Below are positions 1-6,300 of a DNA stretch of 11,507 nucleotides, piece by piece. Under the pieces are notes generated by a model that had not been told where the DNA came from, did not search any database, and was given only the letters and a program-made list of their open reading frames with translations. The DNA comes from Planoprotostelium fungivorum. Taxonomy: Eukaryota; Evosea; Variosea; Cavosteliida; Cavosteliaceae. Every line of letters begins with the position of its first letter. Positions within the stretch are counted from its first letter, which is position 1. Made by a program: the position numbers and the translations under genes. The stretch lies in contig MDYQ01000428.1 of the NCBI GenBank assembly GCA_003024175.1, positions 1 to 11,507 of the forward strand. The letters are read 5' to 3'.

Positions 1-63
1 ATCACGCTCACCATCGTATTCATCCTCACTGTCTGAACCATTAAGGTATTCAGAAGAGCTCAT
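1..63 (-). CDS. 5' end of a divergent gene, acidic N-terminus (partial)
   Basis: Read on the minus strand, an ATG at 63-61 opens 21 codons without a stop up to the left edge. They encode MSSSEYLNGSDSEDEYDGER plus one more Asp. The peptide is rich in Ser, Glu and Asp, like the disordered acidic N-termini of many nuclear or cytoplasmic eukaryotic proteins. A donor-like GTGAGC, the type used elsewhere in this window, occurs at 11-6, so exon 1 may end at about position 12. The gene is head-to-head with the gene at 219, with 155 bp between the two start codons. The product cannot be identified from so short a piece. The call rests on the start codon, the open frame and the biased composition only. 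Confidence 0.45.
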   Translation of the reverse strand, partial: MSSSEYLNGSDSEDEYDGERD

Positions 64-218
64 AGTCTCTCCTTGGACTATCTACAGTTGTTGTCAAAGG
101 AGAGACGTGAAAGATGCGCTGTGCTTGCTGCGAAACGCAAATAAATTTCCGAAGCCGTTACTTCACATCTACAACGCTGCCACCCCGATAATCACATCAG
201 ATCACATCAGACATCATC
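64..218. promoter_or_regulatory. bidirectional promoter region with long inverted repeat
   Basis: This 155-bp spacer separates two divergent start codons. Directly behind the minus-strand start it holds an inverted repeat: GTCTCTCCTTGGAC at 65-78 and GTCAAAGGAGAGAC at 93-106. That is 14-bp arms with one mismatch and a 14-nt loop. Next to the plus-strand start, ATCACATCAG is repeated exactly at 191-200 and 201-210, followed by ACATCATC up to the ATG. No clear TATA box was seen. The inverted repeat could be a dimeric transcription-factor site, or a stem-loop in the 5' UTR of the minus-strand gene. The promoter role is inferred from position. Confidence 0.45.
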
Positions 219-698
219 ATGTCCGCTTTCTCTCAGGCCCTGAAGGTCCCCAAGACCGTCAAATCTTTTCAAGGGACGAACCTCAATCTAAGAGGAGCAG
301 TTGAGCATATGAAGATGGCTCAACAGTGGTCCTTCATCAAGCCCGTCTACGAGAACATGGAGAAGGGAGACGAAGTCTACGTTCGATACGTGGACGATTA
401 CAACACTGCCAACTCCATGTTCGGCAAATGTCTGAGGAGAAATCGATCTGCATATGGCGCTCGATTCGAGCTGTACGATAAGGATTTGGAGATCACGAGA
501 AGTTTTCCTTTCTTCTCACCCCTCCTCCTCAACATCGAGATCCGAAACAGAAAGCAAGTTGAAGATGCCAACAAGCTGGAGAAGGCCAGAGAGAGAAGAA
601 CCCAGAAGAAGAAGAAGGTCGAGTCTGCGGCCAAGCTCGAGATGAGAAAGTACATTGCAAAGGTCAATTCTGTTTCGGACACCAAGAAGAAAAAATAA
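219..698 (+). CDS. unrecognised 159-residue basic protein, single exon
   Basis: An uninterrupted frame of 159 residues starts at an ATG in a favourable context (ATCATCATGTCC) and stops with TAA at 696-698. Codon choice (AAG, ATC, CTC, GAG) matches the confidently spliced genes in the window. The N-terminal 100 residues look globular, with aromatic stretches around residues 37-45 (QQWSFIKPVY) and 53-61 (VYVRYVDDY). From about residue 105 to the end it is a charged helix rich in Lys, Glu and Arg (KARERRTQKKKKVE), ending in KKKK; it could be a coiled coil or a basic RNA-contacting tail. Size, charge and ending would suit a ribosome-associated or small organellar protein, but I recognise no family, so no function is given. 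There is no obvious signal peptide or membrane segment. Confidence 0.75.
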   Translation: MSAFSQALKVPKTVKSFQGTNLNLRGAVEHMKMAQQWSFIKPVYENMEKGDEVYVRYVDDYNTANSMFGKCLRRNRSAYGARFELYDKDLEITRSFPFFSPLLLNIEIRNRKQVEDANKLEKARERRTQKKKKVESAAKLEMRKYIAKVNSVSDTKKKK

Positions 699-699
699 A
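694..699 (+). terminator. AATAAA poly(A) signal overlapping the stop codon
   Basis: AATAAA is formed by the last coding bases, the TAA stop (696-698) and the next base of the 159-residue gene. If used, the 3' UTR is only a few tens of bases. The same arrangement occurs at the end of the GFA-family gene (2217-2212) and nearly so in the large plus-strand gene (8539-8544). Confidence 0.5.
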
Positions 700-742
700 G
701 AGAGGAGTGCAGTTGTCACTTTTTCCTTCTTTATATGGAGTG

Positions 743-767
743 ATGTGTTGTGAGACGGACAACACAT
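743..767. repeat. perfect 9-bp hairpin downstream of the 159-residue gene
   Basis: ATGTGTTGT at 743-751 pairs perfectly with ACAACACAT at 759-767 around the 7-nt loop GAGACGG. It lies 45 bp after the stop codon and could form in the 3' end of the transcript or mark transcription termination. No role is shown by sequence alone. Confidence 0.4.
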
Positions 768-1208
768 GTTTTGTGACGGTCAATTCACCTCACACTACGG
801 TGCTACAGAGGTTGCGTCATGATGACTCCTCTGGGTAGGGAGATGCATCTGAAAATAATGCTTTGCAAAGACTATTGTGTATTCTACTTTTGAAGTAATC
901 CAGCTTGTGATAGCTGCACCCTAAAAAATTGATTGCAAAAGCCAACAATATAGCTCTGTCTGAGACAGACTGCACATGATTACAGTGACAAATCCGTGAA
1001 TATCTGCAGAGAGACAAATACAATTACAATGAATGAGATCATGCTGCAGCATCTGAGGAGGAGCAAAAACATCTCAGTTGACAAATGAGGTGACAGCAGA
1101 CAAGAAAAAGTAATTATCAGGACAAAAGAGTGAATATGGCATGGCCTTCACCACTGGGGCAAGTGGGGGTCAGAGACCCCATCATACATCATTCTGACCT
1201 GGACAGAT
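768..1208. other. intergenic stretch without a supported gene
   Basis: About 440 bp in which neither strand shows a long frame with the composition of the real genes, or credible exon-intron structure. The short frame at 817-1023 on the minus strand has no recognisable motif and is treated as chance. Part of this stretch may be the unrecognised upstream portion of the repeat element that becomes recognisable at 1209. Confidence 0.5.
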
Positions 1209-1294
1209 GCGCTGATTCCAACGGTGAAAGAGAAAAGTGGTAAAAGTCATTTCCAGCTGAGATAAAGCCATTTGTACGCTAAGCCTTAGCGTAC
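1209..1294. repeat. dispersed repeat, copy A (5' module plus palindrome)
   Basis: It begins with GCGCTGATTCCAACGGT at 1209-1225, found with one change at 1712-1728 and 9622-9638. It ends with a perfect palindrome whose 9-bp arms GTACGCTAA and TTAGCGTAC enclose GCC (1274-1294). The family looks like a non-autonomous foldback or MITE-type element. No transposase is present in the window. Confidence 0.55.
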
Positions 1295-1335
1295 GTGTTG
1301 TGCCCAACATTTGACATCACTGACAAATTGGAAAA

Positions 1336-1357
1336 CTCGGAGAAATCTCGGAGAAAT
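1336..1357. repeat. tandem 11-bp duplication
   Basis: CTCGGAGAAAT occurs twice in direct succession (1336-1346 and 1347-1357). It lies between palindrome copies A and B and is probably a local slippage duplication. Confidence 0.5.
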
Positions 1358-1497
1358 CTCAGCAACCAAGAAACACATTCAATGCACATTCATTGAAAGG
1401 GAACTCCTTGGTTTTCTTTGGTTTGAAATCATTCTTTATAAACAGAGACTCATTGAACTGTTTGGTTCTTATGTGGTGACCATACACCACAGTACGG

Positions 1498-1625
1498 ACG
1501 CTAGACCTTAGCGTAATTTGCACTCATCTCTGATGCAAACATCCGGAGGTAGAAACAGATACCACTCCTGGGTAGGCCAGGTGTTGTTCTACATGGTCAT
1601 GGTGTCAGACTTGACCTGGCACCAT
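1498..1625. repeat. dispersed repeat, copy B (palindrome plus 3' module)
   Basis: ACGCTA (1498-1503) and TAGCGT (1509-1514) form a degenerate form of the palindrome seen in copies A, C and D. The bases after it match those after the copy D palindrome: GCACT, then TCTCTG, then TCCGGA. Both then have a CCAGGTG...ACCTGG hairpin-like pair. Copy B may be the right half of the element whose left half is copy A, since A has only the 5' module and B only the 3' module. Confidence 0.5.
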
Positions 1626-1711
1626 CCCTAAGGTCAGACGTGATCCCGCTTCTCATGCATACATTTGGTGTCAGACCGATTTCAACTGACATCATACTGA
1701 CTCTCTGAGAC

Positions 1712-1820
1712 GCGCTGATTCCAATGGTATATCACACGTGTCACGAAAACGATGCCCAACTTGAGCAAAGGGCATATTACGCTAATATTTAGCGTAATTC
1801 TCTCTGTGCTCGGGGGGGGG
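1712..1820. repeat. dispersed repeat, copy C
   Basis: It starts with GCGCTGATTCCAATGGT. By eye about 48 of the 60 bases at 1721-1780 match 9631-9690 in copy D. It then has a palindrome with 10-bp arms ATTACGCTAA (1776-1785) and TTAGCGTAAT (1789-1798). The copy runs into a G homopolymer at 1812-1820; copy D ends in a C homopolymer. Confidence 0.6.
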
Positions 1821-2211
1821 CAGTCAATCAGTTGTTCATGTCATGTTCACTCTCGTCGTCGGCTTTCCTTTGTCATTTATTTTCGCCTTCACCGCAAACA
1901 CAGTCTTTCATGTCTTATTTCATTTTATCCGTTTGGAAGAAGGAGCGTATGTATCTCCTTATTTTGTGAGATCCCAAACGCGAAGAATTTATCATCCACT
2001 TGTCTCTGGCGATTGTGATCGTCGAATGTGTCACGGGTGAGGATGCGTTGGCATTTCGAGGTAATCAGAGATCAGAAGTGACGCAGATGTGAGGCAGGTG
2101 AGAGGTAGACAAGAGAAGAGAGAGGATGATATAGTTATCGTAGCTGCAAGTAAGATTGATGATGTCCACACTAGGATCAACCAAGATGAACTGAGTGATG
2201 TCCATCAAGAG
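1821..2211. other. intergenic stretch, no supported gene
   Basis: Two overlapping plus-strand frames (1752-2018 and 1843-2040) run through here. Neither shows a motif, good codon composition or splice signals, and the first starts inside repeat copy C. The last part, approaching 2212, would be the 3' flank of the GFA-family gene on the minus strand. Confidence 0.45.
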
Positions 2212-2217
2212 TTTATT
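2212..2217 (-). terminator. AATAAA poly(A) signal overlapping the stop codon of the GFA-family gene
   Basis: The gene ends CCT CAA TAA A, so AATAAA spans the last codon, the stop codon and one more base. This is the second instance in the window of a stop codon embedded in the poly(A) signal. Confidence 0.5.
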
Positions 2218-2798
2218 GAGGCATCTTCTCGAATGGCTTCTCCAACTTCTCCGTCATGAAAGCCAACTTGTCACAGGTGTAGATCTCATGAGTGGGCTTC
2301 AAAGCTTGCTTCTGAGAAGTCTCGAGGGTTCCTGAATGCGATGTCAATCACCACAGTGATATCATAACACAAATGGAGCGTCCAATGTTTTCGAGAATGC
2401 ATAGACGGATACTTACCGCCCTTAATAGCAAGGATATCGGGGGCAGCATCTGGGAAATGGGCGATGGGGGAGCCACATTCGGTGCAGAAGAGACGGTGAA
2501 CATCCTTTCCAGAATCTCCTGGCTTCTTAAAGTCCTTGACAGGACCCTTGTGTTGGAAGGTCTCCTTCTTCACAACGACGACGAGGGCTGATGAAGCGTC
2601 AGCATGATTATCGAAGATCCATGCAGTGACTCACAGTAAGTGCTACCTGTTTGACGTTGACAAGCATCGCAGCTGGTAAAATGTGAGTCGAGGTGCCACG
2701 ATGCGCAATCGATATGCTCACTGATCGTAGCCAACCAGCACAGGCTCGCCAGCGGTGTAGGTAACAGCTCCACAGAGACAGTGTCCAGAGAGAGGCAT
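2213..2798 (-). CDS. GFA/CENP-V family zinc-binding protein (glutathione-dependent formaldehyde-activating-like)
   Basis: Four exons on the minus strand (2798-2722, 2672-2635, 2587-2417, 2331-2213) join in phase to 405 bp, or 134 residues, the usual length of this family. All three introns (49, 47 and 85 bp) have GT...AG ends. The zinc ligands sit where the family has them: CxC in GHCLCGAVTY (Cys7, Cys9), HCDACQRQTGS (Cys27, Cys30) and CTECGSP (Cys73, Cys76). The motif IKGGTLE and the ending KPTHEIYTCDKLAF are also typical. The founding bacterial enzyme was proposed to help glutathione react with formaldehyde, but many eukaryotic members have unknown substrates, so the true reaction is uncertain. 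The protein has no signal peptide and is probably cytosolic. The exon 1 start (ATG at 2798-2796) puts the first CxC at residue 7, as expected. The family call is firm; the function is not. Confidence 0.92.
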
Positions 2799-3343
2799 CT
2801 TGTTTCTTTGTTGTTGCGAAAGTTTTACACCCGAGCTCACTCAAAATGAGCAAATGACGTCAGCCGAATCTGTACAGATCTACCTTTGCGCCCTCAATCG
2901 TCAATCAGCAGTGATGGGATGATGCCCACAAATGGCCGCATTCTGGATTACCTAGCGTCACATGAGAGGCAATGATCGTATATGGCAGATTTCAATCGAC
3001 ACAATGGTACGAAATGAATGGATAAAGGTTTATTTCTTCACTTTTCCGGAAGAGGGATGGATTCGAGGTTATAGCCTTCTATGGAACAATTTGTCCTCCC
3101 TCCTCGTGCGTTGTTCTCGTTTGCGGTCGACTCGGGGGGAGTCCGACATCCGTTCGTCTGTCCTGTGACTCGCATCAATACAAAGTCCAGAGCTCTATAG
3201 TAGGGAGTTGAACGACTTCAGCTCTACTCCCCGGCCAGACAGTTGGCAGCTGACGATAATATTTCTTCTACGATAAAAAAAGGCAACGGCCACATCTTAT
3301 TTCATCATCAGAGAGTTCCGATCTAAGATCGAAAGAATCGCTC
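2799..3343. promoter_or_regulatory. divergent intergenic region between the GFA-family gene and the ankyrin-Sec7 gene
   Basis: About 545 bp separate two divergent starts and must hold both promoters. The region is mixed in composition. An A-rich stretch (GATAAAAAAAGGC near 3271) lies about 70 bp before the plus-strand start. GTCGACTC and GAGTCCGAC (3126-3147) form an imperfect inverted repeat. The short frame at 2962-3168 has no supporting feature. No definite TATA box or RNA gene was seen. Confidence 0.4.
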
Positions 3344-6300
3344 ATGGCACAGCCTCCTCCCTCACCTGCAGGTGATGAACTTTAGACAGCCACTCACATT
3401 CGACTGCGGATCCGATTGACCGAATCATACAGAGGGAAGGTCTTTCGTGTTCTTTCTAAGATCTTTGAGTGGGACAGACATCTCGAAAGAAGAAGAGTCA
3501 GTTCTAAATCAACTCGATGTCTTTATGCCAAAGATTTCCAACATGAGTCGAGTGACTCTCCGTAATGTCAACAGGATCCCTGAACTATTGCTTCGTTACT
3601 TCAATATCCTCACAGACAGGAGCATTCCGATAGTGGGTGCCACAGATGCAACCAACGGTGAGTTTGATTTTTATCCTCTCTCCTCCGCCTCTCAGGAGAT
3701 TCCATCCCGTTCATCAACTCTATCCCGATTACATGAAGTGATCTGCAGATCGTATCATTTCGCGACGAAATCATTTGAAACTGATGGAAGAGAAGGATGG
3801 ACCGTTTTACACTACTTGGCAGCAATGGGTTACACCGAAGTCGCAGAGGATCTCCTGTTGAGAGGTGCATCTCCATCAGCTCCAGACCATGCTGGACTCA
3901 CACCTCTCTCTTACGCACAGAGAAATAACAACGAAGAGATGGTGGAATTACTATTAGATCCTCACAAGGGTGAGATGCATCCATCTCATACCATTTCGAA
4001 TCAAGATGAGATCCATCATCTGAAATATTCTCGTGCAGGAAGAGTGAGGAGGAGTGAGAGAGCCATAAGAACCGCCCTCGTGTCTCAACAGATGAAATAC
4101 ATCATCAGTCAGAACGACATCACCCTGTTAGAGAGCACCTTGTGCACCATGGACGCTCAACACAAATCCACCAACTGTGACATTCTCATGATCCAGGCCG
4201 CATCATGTGGCATGGTCAAAGCCATCAACGTCATCATGCAGGTGAGCGCATCGCAGATTCGCATCTGCGATTTCTCACGGTATTTAGCACGGTGGAAAAG
4301 TGACGGCGAGAGATTCCGACGGAAATTCGGCGCTGGCCAAGGGGGTCATCGCCGGCTCCCTTCCCGTGGTACAGGTGAATTTTCGCGGAAGATTCTTCCC
4401 GCCCTCCTGACTCTCCCCTAGCATCTCATCGAGTTGGGTGCTCCGGTCGATGATGCAGATGATGAGGGCGTGTCACCCCTTCATCATGCGTGCACGTTGG
4501 GATTGGTAGACATCGCGAGCTTGTTGGTCAAGTGTGGAGCACAAGTCAACACGAAAGATAACGATCAAGTGTCACCACTGCACCAGGCCGTATCCACGGT
4601 GAGACGTTTTCCCGCCAAAAATCGAAATCTGAAATTTGAAAGGCGCAGGAGGGCATCGTGAAGATGCTGCTCGACCATAAGGCGAGTGTAGATGCTGTGG
4701 ACAGCACAAATTCGACTCCCCTTCACATCGCCGCCTTCGAAAATCAATTAAACATCGGCCGCTTATTGATCCACGCCGGTAAACATTTTCCCGCCAAAAT
4801 CCAAATTTGAATTTTAATCTTTATTCCAGGCGCCAACGTCAACGCGAAAGATGCGAGCGGCCTGACAGCCCTCCACAGCTGCTGTTTCCTCGGCTACGAA
4901 GATTTCACGAGGCTTCTCCTCCAATCAAAGGACATCGATTGCGAGTGCAGAGACGACAATCTCGCCACACCTTACCACAACGCATCATTCGGCGGACATT
5001 ACGCCTGCCTGAGTCTACTGTTGTCCCACAAGAGGCCCACGGTGGGGGAGGCCGACGGTTGTACGACTTCACTTCATCACGCTGCGTTTGGCGGCCACGT
5101 CAAGTGCATGCAAGTCATCATCGAATCTGGAGCGAACGTGAACGTGAGAGATGCTGAAGGTGCCACACCGTTACACAAAGGTGAGGGTCATGAAGGTGAT
5201 GAGAGATGTCATGACGCCGGGTAGCTTCTTACACGGGGCACTTGGAGGCGATGGAGTTGCTGCTGTCGCGTGGTGCGGACGTCTCGGCAAAAGATGGAGA
5301 AGGTTCGACACCGCTTCACAAGGGTGAGGAGCATCCGCGAATCTGCGACCGCATCTGCGATCTCACTGACACCCTTCCAGCTTCTTACCAGGGAGAATTC
5401 GAAGCGATGCGAAGTCTCATCGATCACGGAGCAGAGACCGATGCACAAGACGACGAGGACGGTACCGCCCTTCACAACGCTTGTTTCAACGGACACCTTG
5501 CCGCGGTCGAATTGCTGCTGTCCTCTCAGGCGAACGTCAACTGTGCAGATGCAAAGGGAGCTTCTCCACTGCACCTGGCGGTGCTGAACGGTCACGTGGA
5601 CGTGGCCAGCCTCTTGATGGAACGCGGGGCCGTCGCAAATTCTCCCGACGATCGAGGTGAAATCTCCACGAGTTTTCGAGGGTGACGATGTCAGGCATGA
5701 TCGCACTCCACTTTGCCATCGCTCACTCTGCCTGCCTCGCGTTTCTATTGGATAAGGAACCAGATCTGGAGGTGGACTACAAGGACAAATCGAATCGAAC
5801 ACCCTTGTTCTACGCATCAAAGAATGGCTGCGATGAATCGGTGAGAATGCTGGTCAATCGGGGGGCAAACGTGTACGCCACCGATAAGAACGGACGAACT
5901 CCTTTCGATGTGGCAGAGTCTTCGTTTCAGCCCACGTTGGTCGAGGCCATGAGAGATCGGTGAGAGCATCTGCGAACGCATCTGCGAATTTGCGCGGGAG
6001 AAACGTCTCGGAAGATTCTGACGGTGGACAGGGAGTCTCAGCAGGACAGTGAAACGCAGAAGAAATTTCAATCTGCGGCGCGACTGTTCAATCAGAAGGC
6101 ATCGAAGGGTATCGAATATCTCAAGGAAAATAAGTTGGGTGAAAACAGCTCGATGGAAGTCGCCATCTTCTTGTATCGAACTCAACTTCTGAACAAGAAG
6201 GCCATCGGTGACTATTTGGGAGAGGGGTGAGATCGCATTCGCAGATTCGAGGCTGATGGGGGGTAGTGATGCGTTCAACAAGAGCGTGATGAAGGATTTC

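Larger units (their letters stand above)
3786..5959 (+). other. ankyrin repeat domain, 16-17 repeats (inside the fusion gene)
   Basis: After two early repeats (residues about 128-190; [20 protein letters not shown] and [20 protein letters not shown]) comes a polar insert. A nearly unbroken array then runs from about residue 253 to 743. Most units carry the classic T/S-P-L-H start, a G-H turn and LL..GA before an N/D-rich hairpin, for example [20 protein letters not shown] and [20 protein letters not shown]. The array ends with [11 protein letters not shown]. Ankyrin arrays are protein-binding scaffolds; which partner binds is unknown. Exon 7 (5225-5323) is exactly 33 codons, one repeat, between two phase-1 introns that cut neighbouring repeats at the same place (PLHK/A). 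This points to tandem exon duplication. Confidence 0.92.

Noticed and set aside
1209-1820. CRISPR-like array of palindromic repeats
   Set aside because: The spacing is irregular, the repeats are imperfect, the context is eukaryotic and no cas genes are present; a dispersed repeat family fits better.
1752-2040. Two overlapping plus-strand frames with a hydrophobic stretch (FPLSFIFAFTANTVFHVLF)
   Set aside because: The first starts inside repeat copy C, neither has family features, and they overlap each other in different frames.
3198-3236. tRNA-like or structured-RNA-like stretch with GTTCAACTCC on the reverse strand
   Set aside because: The arms do not complete a cloverleaf, and no acceptor stem or anticodon arm could be paired.
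3658-3695. A 38-bp intron-like segment (GTGAGT...CTCTCAG) inside exon 2 of the fusion gene
   Set aside because: It has excellent ends, and introns of this size exist in the gene. But removing 38 bases shifts the frame, and the upstream frame needed has a stop at 3631. Kept as coding ([13 protein letters not shown]); cDNA would settle it.
5209-5820. 203-codon open frame on the minus strand
   Set aside because: It lies antisense to well-supported ankyrin exons and introns, has no motif, and is best explained as a shadow of their codon bias.
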